Below, piece after piece: positions 28,226-38,200 of a stretch of 64,000 bases of DNA (position 1 is its first letter; each line of letters begins with the position of its first letter). Source of the stretch: Dyadobacter sp. MSC1_007 (GTDB lineage Bacteria; Bacteroidota; Bacteroidia; Cytophagales; Spirosomataceae). The stretch spans positions 62,001 through 126,000 of the forward strand of contig NZ_JAMOZL010000008.1 in NCBI RefSeq assembly GCF_023667495.1. The letters run 5' to 3'. Below the pieces are notes generated by a model, which was not told the origin of the DNA, searched no databases, and worked only from the letters and a program-made list of their open reading frames with translations. A program made the translations under genes and the position numbers.

Positions 28226-31200
28226 CTACATTTTCTCCATAGGATGTTCTTTAAGCAGCTGATCGGGCGAATAGAAGTCTTTCTTGCTTTCTGTGGCCGC
28301 CCTCACCTGTTTTACTTTCTCCGGTGATATCGCCGGCCCTTTGTTGCCAAAAGAATTGCGGACATAAGTCAGTACCGCGGCGATTTCGTCGTCCTTCAAC
28401 AGGCCACCGAATGGCGTCATCGGCACCTGGCCGGGGTATTTCTTGCCATTTACCTCGATAGGCCCAAGCAATCCTTTCAAAGCAAGTTTGATGAGCCTTT
28501 CGTCGCTTCCTTTCACCCAGTTGGTTGCGGCAAGCGGTGGGAAACCGGATGCTTCCAAGCCCTTTCCGTCGGGCTGGTGGCAGGTAGCGCAATAGCCTTC
28601 CTTCGCGTAAATCTGTCTCCCCTGGTTAAACAGAACCAGGTCCTGACCTTTCAGGGTTGTGGTGGCGACGTTTTCTTTTTCGCGTTTTACATTCTCTCCT
28701 TTCAAATGCGCGACGGCGGCGTCATATGCATGGATCGTCCAGTCGTCCAGCGGCGTTTTCTTCGCTTCGGCCAGGATTGGCAATCCTTTTTCTTTTCCGA
28801 TCCAGGAAGCGGCTACAATGGCCATTAACCTTACCCGGCTGTTTTCGTCGCGGGCAGCCTGCATCAGCAGCTGGGCCTGGTCGGGTACCTGATGTCCGGT
28901 GTAGCGTACAACCTGCACGGCGGCGGCCCTGGCATGATAGTCCTTCGCTTTCAAAACCTGTTTCAACAGTTTTTGGTCAACCTTATCCATTCCCCAGCTC
29001 ACCCAAAGGCCTTCGAGTAAGTGATGCTCGTAACGCGGATCGTTTTTATCCAGACCGGCTACCCATGTATTCAGTTTTGCAAGGACCTGCGATGCATCAC
29101 GGCCACGAAGTTCGCGCCGCGTGCGGTAACGAGTGCGGTATTCCGGCAGTTTAAGGTTATTTAAAAGTTCTTCAATGCTGGCCCCCTCCACTTTTGCTGG
29201 CGTAACCAATGGCCTTGAAGGATAAGTAATGCGGTACACACGCCCGTGTGAGTGGTCACGCAAAGGATCGCGTGCATTGTGCTGCATGTGCCCGATCAGG
29301 ATATTGTGCCAGTCGATCACATACAGTGAGCCGTCCGGTGCAAATTCCATGTCCACAGGCCTGAAATTACGGTCCTCACTCACAACCAGGTCCTGGCGAT
29401 GGTGACTTTTATAGCCCGTGCCTTCATCGGTTAAAGTATGCTCTTTGGTTCCCAGGAAGCCGATTGTGTTATTGATCAGAAAATCGCCTTGTATGTCGTC
29501 CGGAAAATGGCGGCTTGAAATGAATTCAAGGCCGGAAGTAGGTCGCACGCGATGTTTGTCTTCGATCAGCTGCACCGATTTGTGTGTAGCTTCGCCGTAT
29601 CTCGGCAATACCGATCCCGGCAGCATCCAGCGCACATCGGGGCTCGACGTTTCTGCAAAAAATGGCTGTCCCCAATCGTCAAACGCGATACCCCAGGGAT
29701 TTGGAATGGATAACTGCGCAGTACGTTCCAGTTTTTTAAGTTGAGGTGCATACCTGTAAAAACCGCCATTCGTCGCACGCACGGGACCATACGAAGTCTC
29801 CACATTGGTGTGCAGGAACACCCCTTCTCCTGAATAGATCGCACCGGACGGATCAACTGTAAATGCATGGCTGTTGTGGTGGGTATCGTGATCATCGAAA
29901 CCACTCAACAGAATTTCGGTTTTGTCGGCCTTGCCATCGCCGTTCGTATCGGTCAGGAATTTGAGGTTTGTTCCTTGCGAAACATATACTCCCTCAGCGG
30001 CAATCTCGAAACCAAGCGGCAAATGCAGGCCGTCGGCAAAAACGCTTTGCTTATCTGCCTTACCGTCGTTATTGGTGTCTTCCAGGATAATAATCTTGTC
30101 GTTAGGCTTGGAATCACCCGGCTTGTAATGCGGGTAACTTGGCATGGTAGCAACCCAAAGACGTCCCTTGTTGTCAAATGACATCTGCATTGGCTTCGCC
30201 AGATCAGGGAATTCTTGCTCCGAAGCGAAAAGCTCGATTTTATAACCTTCCGGCACTTTTAATTTGGCCAATGCATCCTGACCGTACAGATAAGTTAGGC
30301 TACCGTTTTTGTCCGGATTGAAATTCGTTTTCACTTGTGGCAGCGTCCTCGTACTCTTATCAGCAGCGGCCACGTCCATTTTTTCACCTTTTGAAGCTGC
30401 GAGCCATACCGCTTTGTCACGGATGTCTGTCATTTCCCGGATCTTTTCGATCTCCGCCGGGTAGTTGTCAGGCCCGAAAGGGTTGTAGCGGCGTCCATAT
30501 ACGTGCACACCGTTTGGTATCTTAAAGTCGTTATGCCACATCCAGTTCTTTTCGTTCACCGCGTCGTGCACGAGTGCGCGGTTCTTTTCTGCCTTTTTAG
30601 GAGCATTACCGAAGATTTTATCTACCAACAATACACCCAGCTTTTTGTAACCTTCTTCATTGAGCTGTGAACCGTCGATGGTCAGTGGCTCTTTGGTTTC
30701 ATCATACCATTTTTTGGAAGGGGTAAATGCGTCTACGAACAGAACTCGGCCGGCGCCCCGGTTGTTCTGGTCAGCGACCTCTTGCATTGCTTTGGTATAA
30801 AGCAGCAGGTTTTCATTCTCTTTTTTGCCATTCGGAAGATCGTATTTGTCGGAAAGGTCCTCGAAAGCGATTGGTGAGACAATTGCGAGCTGCGGGGCGG
30901 ATGTACCATTGTATTTCTGGCTCAATGTCCATTTGATAAATGCATCCAGCTCGGCTTTGTAGTTAGCCAGGCCTTCCTTACCGTGGAATGACTCATTATA
31001 CCCAAAAAATGAAACGATCACGTCCGTTTTCAGGCGGGTGAGCCACTGGTCCGGTGTGTCAAAATGTCCTTCACTTTGTGAGGGGTTCGCCAGTTCGGTT
31101 TGGAATTTCTCGGCTCCGGGGAATGCCCAGGGTGAGTTTCTGCTGGCATGGGGCCGGAACCCCGGCGTATCGCCTCCGTCGCACATATTGCGGATATACA

Positions 31201-31414
31201 GCATGTCTTCGGGGTATCGTACGTGAAGTTCGGTTTCAAAATTGTCGTAATTCATCATCCTCGAACCCAGGTTATTCCCAATAAGGGAAATGTGGGTCCC
31301 TTTGCCAATTACAATCGGGGCAGGTTGGTTGAATTTGAAAGCGCTGAATGCGATAATCGCCAGCACAAATGCAATAAACGACGAGTAAACGCTGATTTTC
31401 CTGGGTTTAGACAT
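28226..31414 (-). CDS. Secreted SGNH-like / PVC-type dehydrogenase-like propeller / HEAT / cytochrome c protein
   Basis: A 1062-residue multidomain protein with an N-terminal signal or anchor helix (residues ~9-27). Residues ~33-270 are SGNH-hydrolase-like, with a GxN-type FFGYNES block. The nucleophile position reads GNNLG (46-50) and the usual DxxH reads DGSQL, so catalysis there is doubtful. Residues ~370-740 form the beta-propeller of PVC-type heme-binding/glucose-sorbosone dehydrogenase-like proteins (GRLWVATMPSYPHY, NPWGIAFDDWGQPFF). HEAT-like helices follow, then a cytochrome c domain with Cys942-Ala-Thr-Cys945-His946. It likely acts in periplasmic oxidation of sugars or other organics; the substrate is unknown. 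It is 44 bp downstream of the ThuA gene in the same operon. Confidence 0.87.
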   Translation of the reverse strand: MSKPRKISVYSSFIAFVLAIIAFSAFKFNQPAPIVIGKGTHISLIGNNLGSRMMNYDNFETELHVRYPEDMLYIRNMCDGGDTPGFRPHASRNSPWAFPGAEKFQTELANPSQSEGHFDTPDQWLTRLKTDVIVSFFGYNESFHGKEGLANYKAELDAFIKWTLSQKYNGTSAPQLAIVSPIAFEDLSDKYDLPNGKKENENLLLYTKAMQEVADQNNRGAGRVLFVDAFTPSKKWYDETKEPLTIDGSQLNEEGYKKLGVLLVDKIFGNAPKKAEKNRALVHDAVNEKNWMWHNDFKIPNGVHVYGRRYNPFGPDNYPAEIEKIREMTDIRDKAVWLAASKGEKMDVAAADKSTRTLPQVKTNFNPDKNGSLTYLYGQDALAKLKVPEGYKIELFASEQEFPDLAKPMQMSFDNKGRLWVATMPSYPHYKPGDSKPNDKIIILEDTNNDGKADKQSVFADGLHLPLGFEIAAEGVYVSQGTNLKFLTDTNGDGKADKTEILLSGFDDHDTHHNSHAFTVDPSGAIYSGEGVFLHTNVETSYGPVRATNGGFYRYAPQLKKLERTAQLSIPNPWGIAFDDWGQPFFAETSSPDVRWMLPGSVLPRYGEATHKSVQLIEDKHRVRPTSGLEFISSRHFPDDIQGDFLINNTIGFLGTKEHTLTDEGTGYKSHHRQDLVVSEDRNFRPVDMEFAPDGSLYVIDWHNILIGHMQHNARDPLRDHSHGRVYRITYPSRPLVTPAKVEGASIEELLNNLKLPEYRTRYRTRRELRGRDASQVLAKLNTWVAGLDKNDPRYEHHLLEGLWVSWGMDKVDQKLLKQVLKAKDYHARAAAVQVVRYTGHQVPDQAQLLMQAARDENSRVRLMAIVAASWIGKEKGLPILAEAKKTPLDDWTIHAYDAAVAHLKGENVKREKENVATTTLKGQDLVLFNQGRQIYAKEGYCATCHQPDGKGLEASGFPPLAATNWVKGSDERLIKLALKGLLGPIEVNGKKYPGQVPMTPFGGLLKDDEIAAVLTYVRNSFGNKGPAISPEKVKQVRAATESKKDFYSPDQLLKEHPMEKM

Positions 31415-31458
31415 TTGAAATTACTTTAAGATGGGTATTAGAGAGCGTTATGTGAAAT

Positions 31459-32340
31459 TTATTTGGCTTCGCGGTAAGGAACCTGGATGTCCATTTTGCC
31501 TTTCCATTGTTTGGGGATTTTCAAACCCAGCTCATAGTGGATCGCATTGATCACCAGACGCTGGAATGGTTCAAGTCTAAAATCTTCGGGGTGTCCGAGT
31601 GTCGTCATGAAAACCTTTCCACCGAAAGAGTTGGTGCCGGTCCAGGCGACAGGGTTTTCGATAGCCTCTTTGTCAGGATTAACGGATTTGCCCATCAGCA
31701 ACCAGGTCGAGCCTTTGGTAGGATAATCCGGCAATACCCGGTACAGCCACGAACGGGCGTGGAACGGACCTGTAACGCCCGTCAATATCGGGTTTTTAGC
31801 TTGCTCGGGAATGACAGTTACATCCGTGCTGCTGTTGTGTCCATAATGAGTATGCTTGGCAGCCCCGCCCCATCCCGGAGGTGAATTCAGTGCAAATTCG
31901 CCGAAAGCATTCCATTTTTCACTTTCATGTCCTTTTGGAAAATTAAATGCGTGGGTGGTCGTCCGGAATCCCATTACCGGTTTTCCAGTTTTGAGATATG
32001 CTTCGATAAGGGCCAGCTGGTCGGGCGGTAGTTGCCGCCAGCGCAGATAGAAAACGGCCAGATCAGCGTCTTTCAGCGCTTCAAGACCCGGAATATTTTT
32101 TTCGCTGTTGTGATCGGGATAGGCTTTCAGGACGATGGTTTTCATACCATAGTTCTTTTCGAGCTCCGCGGCGACGATCGGCAGGGTTTCTTCGCCGCTG
32201 TACTCGTGGTCGCCTGTTACAAATACGACCAGCGGTTTTTTGTCCTTTTTACCGGCCTGGGCAAAAACCAGATTGGTTGTTAACATGCAGGCTGCCGCTG
32301 TAAATAACAGACCAGCGCAGAACTGTTTCAATTTCATCAT
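31459..32340 (-). CDS. Exported ThuA-like domain protein
   Basis: A 293-residue protein with a signal peptide ending NLVFAQAG. The ThuA-like fold (class I glutamine amidotransferase-like) is clear from VVFVTGDHEYSGEETLP, DADLAVFYLRWRQLPPDQ, GKPVMGFRTTTHAF and TTLGHPEDF. ThuA in rhizobia is linked to trehalose utilisation as a keto-sugar processing enzyme; many Bacteroidota homologues are exported and uncharacterised. It is the first gene of a two-gene operon with the large cytochrome-containing protein, which suggests a joint role in periplasmic sugar oxidation (inference). Confidence 0.88.
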   Translation of the reverse strand: MMKLKQFCAGLLFTAAACMLTTNLVFAQAGKKDKKPLVVFVTGDHEYSGEETLPIVAAELEKNYGMKTIVLKAYPDHNSEKNIPGLEALKDADLAVFYLRWRQLPPDQLALIEAYLKTGKPVMGFRTTTHAFNFPKGHESEKWNAFGEFALNSPPGWGGAAKHTHYGHNSSTDVTVIPEQAKNPILTGVTGPFHARSWLYRVLPDYPTKGSTWLLMGKSVNPDKEAIENPVAWTGTNSFGGKVFMTTLGHPEDFRLEPFQRLVINAIHYELGLKIPKQWKGKMDIQVPYREAK

Positions 32341-32539
32341 GAAGGATAAAGGTCAAAGCTTAGTGAGTAAAGAATATATAATGCAAAATACGTGATAAAC
32401 TACTATGCACAGCCGGTTTCCACTGCATTGTTAACACAAGACGCAGTACAAGGCCAGCCCACCGTAAACTAGACTGTTTTATCCAACTTTTCCCTTAGTT
32501 TGTTATAAATGAAAATGTAACAGAAACGTCCGTGAGGGA

Positions 32540-33067
32540 TTAGCTTGTTAAGCTCTCACTTTTCCCGGGAATTGGGAAGTATCTGTCCCTCAGATCCAAA
32601 AAAATGTAGAAGATGAGATAGAGGTGTTTGTAGAGGCTCACTTTTTCACTATCCTCGGCGTATTCTTCCAGTTTGTCCTTCAAACTTCGGAAATCGAGGT
32701 CCTTGAGCTCGGGAAATTGTGATGCTATTTTCATTAGCTTATCGCGCTGTTCCAGTAACCAATGCACTTGCTGGCTGGCGTCCTCGAATGTTTGCTCGCC
32801 GCGTTTGTGTTTTCTGACAGGATTGCAGAAAAATGCAGAACAAACGTGTGGACGCTGCTCTCCATATACAGTGCAGCAGGATGAAAAATGATGGCAAGGC
32901 TGCTTGAAAAATAGCTTGCCTTTCAACTCAAAAGTGGTCATTTCTAAGCCATCAGCAATACTCCTGTCTGCTTCGTCCCGGACTTGTCCACTTGCAAACA
33001 AAGTCCCGTCGCAACACATGCCACAACTCACGCACAAATCCGAAATCTCATTTTTGCTGTCCGACAT
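32540..33067 (-). CDS. YkgJ-type Cys-cluster protein
   Basis: A 175-residue cytosolic protein with the putative zinc/iron-chelating cysteine cluster: Cys12, Cys15, Cys18, Cys19 in CVSCGMCCDGTLF, then QPCHHFSSCCTVY and RPHVCSAFFCNP. The arrangement fits the YkgJ/CxxCxxCC family, whose function is not known. The C-terminal half is a charged helical extension. It lies between a 199-bp non-coding gap and the small barrel-like gene. Confidence 0.8.
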   Translation of the reverse strand: MSDSKNEISDLCVSCGMCCDGTLFASGQVRDEADRSIADGLEMTTFELKGKLFFKQPCHHFSSCCTVYGEQRPHVCSAFFCNPVRKHKRGEQTFEDASQQVHWLLEQRDKLMKIASQFPELKDLDFRSLKDKLEEYAEDSEKVSLYKHLYLIFYIFLDLRDRYFPIPGKSESLTS

Positions 33068-33130
33068 AATAGCTCCGTAAGAAAGAGAACGGTAATTTTA
33101 ATCATATTACACTAAAACTGCAACGCGGGA

Positions 33131-33868
33131 TTACCGTAAAAACCTAAACCCGAGCGTGAGCGAGAAGCGGGAAAGGTCGACACTGTTATCTTTGGACAAA
33201 TGCAGTGTTTCGGTATTGAATTCGGTTTTTCTTTGAAGGCGGTAAATGGCACCCATCATAGCGGCAGCCGTTACATTGATGGCAAATTTACGGCTAACCG
33301 GATGTTCGATGCCCACGCTAAGGCCCCAGCCCATTGTTTTACCCGAAAACGTGAGTTTTTGGGCACCTACGGCACTTTTATTTTCGTAAGGCTGATAACC
33401 CAGGAGCAGCGAGGTAAGTATAGCAGTCTTTTGATTTTTCAGGAAAGATCTGTGGATCAATGCACCGCTGAAATGCTGAATCGTAACATCTTCGCTCAGG
33501 CCGTTGTCCGTTTCCGCCTTGCTTTGATACCGCTCGTAACGCAAGCCAAATCCAACTTTACGCCAGGGGAAATAGGCCACATCACCACCGAATGCAATGC
33601 CGGATTTCAGGTTTTTGATGTATCGGTCGGTAGCACGGCTATCGATCCTGCCCACCCGGAACAGGCGGTAACCATACCCGCCATTCAGTCCGAAAGTCCA
33701 TTTGGGCTCCCCCGGTTCGACATCCTTTTCCCTTACCAAAGTACTTTTATGGTGTTCCTGCACTTCCTCCCTGTCTTTCTTCCATTCGTTAATGGAAGCG
33801 TCCTGCGCGCTGAGCCGCGTGCCGGACAGACTAAGAATCAATATGAAAAAAGTAAAAAATCTGGTCAT
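33131..33868 (-). CDS. Exported protein, probable small outer-membrane beta-barrel
   Basis: A 245-residue protein of no recognised family. A signal peptide (MTRFFTFFILILSLSGTRLSAQ) sets the start at 33868 rather than the in-frame ATG at 33937. From residue ~60 on, alternating aromatic/polar strands recur (WTFGLNGGYGYRLFRVG, GFGLRYERYQSK, GWGLSVGIEHPV). The protein closes with FSLTLGFRFLR, the kind of aromatic terminal strand seen in barrel proteins. It starts 83 bp after the haloperoxidase-like gene and could be the end of that transcription unit. Confidence in the barrel call is moderate. Confidence 0.6.
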   Translation of the reverse strand: MTRFFTFFILILSLSGTRLSAQDASINEWKKDREEVQEHHKSTLVREKDVEPGEPKWTFGLNGGYGYRLFRVGRIDSRATDRYIKNLKSGIAFGGDVAYFPWRKVGFGLRYERYQSKAETDNGLSEDVTIQHFSGALIHRSFLKNQKTAILTSLLLGYQPYENKSAVGAQKLTFSGKTMGWGLSVGIEHPVSRKFAINVTAAAMMGAIYRLQRKTEFNTETLHLSKDNSVDLSRFSLTLGFRFLR

Positions 33869-33951
33869 TTGTGATGCGGGAACACAGGAATTTCGAGATG
33901 CCAAAACTACTATTTTCGGGACAAAGTTGGCTTTCACTCTTCCAGATTTTA

Positions 33952-35265
33952 TCAGATAACGGGTTTTACACCGCTTTTTTTGAGTTTTTCAATGATAAAA
34001 CCCCCGATTGCCCGGCCCTGCTCCTGCCCATTCACGATGGCATCGCGGTAATGGATACCACCATAAAGTCTGGAAATCGCTGCTTCTTCGGACGCCTGGC
34101 GGAACGAGCGGAAATCGCGGACTGGAAGATCGAAAATCACTTCCGTGTCGTCTCGGAAAGCGAAGTTATCGCCCAGCAGGTAAGTTAATATCTCTGAAAC
34201 TGCGGTCGAAACTACGCTGTGCCCGCTGGTATATTCAGGGAATGGAGGTGTTTGCAGTAAGGGCTGCCATTTTGGATCAATATAGCGGTTGATAACCGTT
34301 TCTGGGCGAATACGGCTACTACGGTATTTCTCGTCCCAGCAACTGATGAATGCATCCATAAGCGTCGCCGCGGCCAATGCGTGCACCATAATACCTTTAT
34401 CGAGGTCCAGATTAGCTTTTGCGGTAGCAATGCCGGTAATGTTCATCCAATGCCCTCCTGGGCTGATCTTTTTAAAACCGATCGACATATGCCCCGAAGT
34501 ATTGATCGCAAATGGGTTGCAATCCCAGTATGAAGCGATGAAACGTTCTTTTTCCGTCAGCTTTTTTCCGGTATTGTAAACTTCCATAGCAAGCTTGTAA
34601 AACTCGCTGGTAGTATCCTTGCTGAATGCAACAGGCGGCTTAGGAACAAACTGATTACAGGAATCGATCATCACAGGGCGGATCGTTTTCCAGTGCGGTT
34701 CAATGCCTTCGATGTATCCCGGCGGAGTCGGGTACCAGTAGGCGTCGCCCTTTTTGGGCCGGTAGCGCAGGCGAGTGCTTAACTTCAGATAACCGTCCGT
34801 CGCCGAGTTTGCCGCAATCTGTTTTGCCACCTCTTGTGCAACGGCAATGGACTGATCGATACTTTTCTGGGAATGGCCTTCACGAAGCAGATTGATTATC
34901 AGCTTTTTCTGGTCCTCTTCCAGCATATAACCCGATGGTATAATCAGCCTACCCGTTTCAAGAATGCAATACAATGCTGCGATCTGATAATCATAATCCA
35001 GCGTCCCGATCTTCACATCGGCAGAGTTTTTGATAAACTGCGTCGGAGAAACGATCTGTTTATTGTTGCGGGCCACGATCTCATAAGCGCCCATCATACA
35101 ATAGGTGTAAAAACGGCTGGCAGCAGGCGGGTTCACCACATCGTGGATCATCACCATCGTGACCGAAAAAACGGCCGGTTGCAGATGCTTGCGCAGTTCC
35201 TCTTTCGCGGGAGCAGCAAAAGTACATTGGCACCACAACAACAATATAATGGTAATCCTGAGCAT
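33952..35265 (-). CDS. Secreted vanadium-dependent haloperoxidase / PAP2-superfamily enzyme
   Basis: A 437-residue protein with a short signal peptide (MLRITIILLLWCQCTFAA). The vanadate/phosphate site is complete: Lys313 and Arg320 in KYRSSRIRP (the KX6RP motif), Ser347-Gly348-His349 in YTSGHS, and Arg399 with the axial His405 in SRLYGGIHYRD. Length and the helical N-terminal part fit the vanadium chloroperoxidase-like branch rather than small PAP2 lipid phosphatases. It could oxidise halides with hydrogen peroxide or be a phosphatase; sequence alone does not decide. It starts 3 bp after the FG-GAP/UnbV gene stop, so the two are tightly coupled. Confidence 0.85.
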   Translation of the reverse strand: MLRITIILLLWCQCTFAAPAKEELRKHLQPAVFSVTMVMIHDVVNPPAASRFYTYCMMGAYEIVARNNKQIVSPTQFIKNSADVKIGTLDYDYQIAALYCILETGRLIIPSGYMLEEDQKKLIINLLREGHSQKSIDQSIAVAQEVAKQIAANSATDGYLKLSTRLRYRPKKGDAYWYPTPPGYIEGIEPHWKTIRPVMIDSCNQFVPKPPVAFSKDTTSEFYKLAMEVYNTGKKLTEKERFIASYWDCNPFAINTSGHMSIGFKKISPGGHWMNITGIATAKANLDLDKGIMVHALAAATLMDAFISCWDEKYRSSRIRPETVINRYIDPKWQPLLQTPPFPEYTSGHSVVSTAVSEILTYLLGDNFAFRDDTEVIFDLPVRDFRSFRQASEEAAISRLYGGIHYRDAIVNGQEQGRAIGGFIIEKLKKSGVKPVI

Positions 35266-35268
35266 GGG

Positions 35269-38200
35269 CTATTTCGAAAGTTTGTAAAATTGGAGGGGCT
35301 GATTGAATGCGCCGATCACAAGAAAAGACTGGCCTTTAATTTTGATATCGATCACAGTTTTCACATCGCCCTCCACCGACAAACCGGACGAAGGCTGCCC
35401 TACATATTTAAATTCGCCCTTCCCATTTCCGGTCAAAAGGCAGCCATAGTTAGCGTCCATACTGCCGAGTTTCAACCGGTTATCAGTCTTATTTCCGAGC
35501 AGCAACAGGTCCGTCTTACCATCATGATCGTAATCTTCGGACAAAATATTGCTTGCCGGTGCAAACTGGGCTTGCACTGGTAATGGCGCTTTTTCCATTC
35601 CGTCGGCAGTGTTGATGAATGCAACTGTCCTGAGTTCGCGCGCTTCAAGCCGGGTTGCCGCATTCAGATCAGTTTCTGAAAATACCTCCCGGATAGTCGC
35701 ATTGGCGTAGTCCTTATAATATGGAAACTTTTTACGCATCGGGTATATCTGGTCGTTCAATTCGTCACGGCTTACAAAGGGGTAGGATTTTCCCTGTACG
35801 TAAAAGTTAAAGAAAGGGTCAATGGAACCGTTTTTGTCGAAATCGGCAAAGAATAGCTCCGCTGGTTCCTTTTCGGAAGCCTTGATCTGGGAATTCAATC
35901 CCAGGTTACCGGCCAGGATATCTGGCTTTCCGTCGGCATTCAGGTCTGCTATTTTGAGCGATGACCAAAAACCGGTTTGTTCTGTTTTAAAATAGCGAGT
36001 TGTCTGATCTTCGAAATCCTTTCCATTGAATGAAAAAACCTTGATTGGCATCATCTCACCAGCAATTACAAGTTCCATGGCGCCATCGGCATTCAGGTCA
36101 GTCCATTGCGCGTCGGTTACCATTCCTATCTTGAAGAAAGGTGATTCCTTTGCCTCAAAACGGCCTTTTCCATCATTTATCAACAAAAAAGAAACAGGTG
36201 CCTCGGGATAACGGCCGGCAATTACCCGTCCACCCACAAAAAGGTCCGGATCGCCATCCTTATCAAAATCGCCCGCGCGTACACACGACTTGCTACTGGC
36301 TTTCATATTAGGCAGCGACAGCACAGCGAGAGCCAGATTACCCTTGCCGTCGCTCAGGTATATTTCATCCTGAAATGAAAAAGTATTAGGTTCAAAAAGC
36401 GAATAACCACCTTTCGCAATGTAGAGATCATCGAAACCGTCGCCATTCGCGTCAAAGAACAGAGCTGATGAAATGGCGGAGACGTTTTCATCTCCGACGG
36501 CAAATGCAGGCATTTCATGAAAACCGCCATCGGGATCCTGTAACCATATTTTCGCCTGCTTGTTCTGGTCACCGCTGACAAAAACATCGTCCAAACCGTC
36601 CTTATTCACATCCCCTTTCGCCACTACCGGTCCTGTTTGGGAATACATCGACAGCATTAGCGGCTGGCGTTTGAAATCGTTTTCAGTAAAACCTTCGTGC
36701 TGGTATGCAATCGCAGGTGTTTGTTTTTGAAATAGAACGGCAGGTTTCACAGAGCCTCCGCGTTCCTTGCCCTTTTTATCAGATTTTTTTTCAAAAACCA
36801 ATAATTGACCAGCCTTTACATTGGTATGGATTTCCTCCGCACCATCCGGCCATACGATTTTAAGAGAATCCACGGCCGTTTCATTCCCCAGTCCGAAATG
36901 CAAACGCACCGGCGTACACGATAAATAGCCCCGCCCGGGGCTCACTTCCTGATATTGGACAGTTCCCTTATGCATCAGGAATACTTTGCCGCCGACAGCA
37001 TTCGCATTTGCGCCAGGCCCTTTCAGTTTTACCTGCATCCAGTTCGTCTGGTCGTTCGAGGTATTTTGGTAGATAAATGCGGGGTCATTGATATTATTGA
37101 CAACCAGGTCCAGGTCGCCGTCGTTGTCCAAGTCGGCATAAACTGCACTACTTGACACGGCAGGCGCTTCCAGGCCCCATACCTGCTGCATTTTGGTAAA
37201 TGTAAGGTCGTGGTTGTTCTTGAAAATATAATTCGCAAGTCTTGTAGAAGGCATTGCCTTTACGAGATCCATTAGCTGGAAAGGCTCCTTATCGACGGCC
37301 CTTTTGATCTTGTAATCGCCCCAGTATTTGAGAAAGTCTTTATTGGTATAATCCCTGAGATAGCCATTTGAGACAAACAGGTCCTTGAAACCGTCGTTAT
37401 CGAAATCGGCAAAAAGTGGCGTCCAACTCCAGTCGGTATTAGAAACACCTGCAAACTGCGCTATTTCGCTGAATGTGCCATTCCCGTTGTTCAATTGCAG
37501 CATATTCCGCATGTACTGCTTTTGCAGGTTCTGGCTCACCATTAGCTCGAACGATTCGTAGTTTTCCTGCAATTGAAGCAGTTTTTGCCGCTGGTTATCC
37601 TCCGGCAGCATGTCGAGCGACATCACATCGGGGAGGCCGTCATTGTTGAAATCGGCGATATCGACGCCCATTGAAAACTGGGCCAAATGCCGGAAATATT
37701 GTTGGGTCACATCCTTGAATGTGCCGTCGTGATTGTTGAGATAAAGGTAATCCGGTTCGTTATAGTCGTTCGTGACGTAAATATCCTGCCAGCCATCCAT
37801 ATTCACATCCGCAATGGCCATTCCAAGCCCGAATGTAAGCGGGTACTGGTGAATTCCTGCTTTTTTTGTGACTTCTGTAAAATGGTTTTTCTGGTTTTCA
37901 AATAACTTATTGCCTGCCAGTTCGTCCGTCTCCTGCCTGAACTTGGCCAGCTCCATATTATCGATCTTCTTGACACTATGATTAAGCAGCATCATATCAA
38001 GATCACCGTCGCGGTCGTAATCAAAAAAAGCGGCTTGTGTGCTGTAACTGATGTTATCCAGGCCGTATTCTTTTGCCTGTTCTGTAAATTTAAGATTACC
38101 CTGATTGATAAAAAGCTGGTTTCTGCGGTCCTCATCTTTCACTTTGCCGGAATAGCACACATAAATGTCCAGTAGCCCGTCTCCATTCACGTCTGCCATC

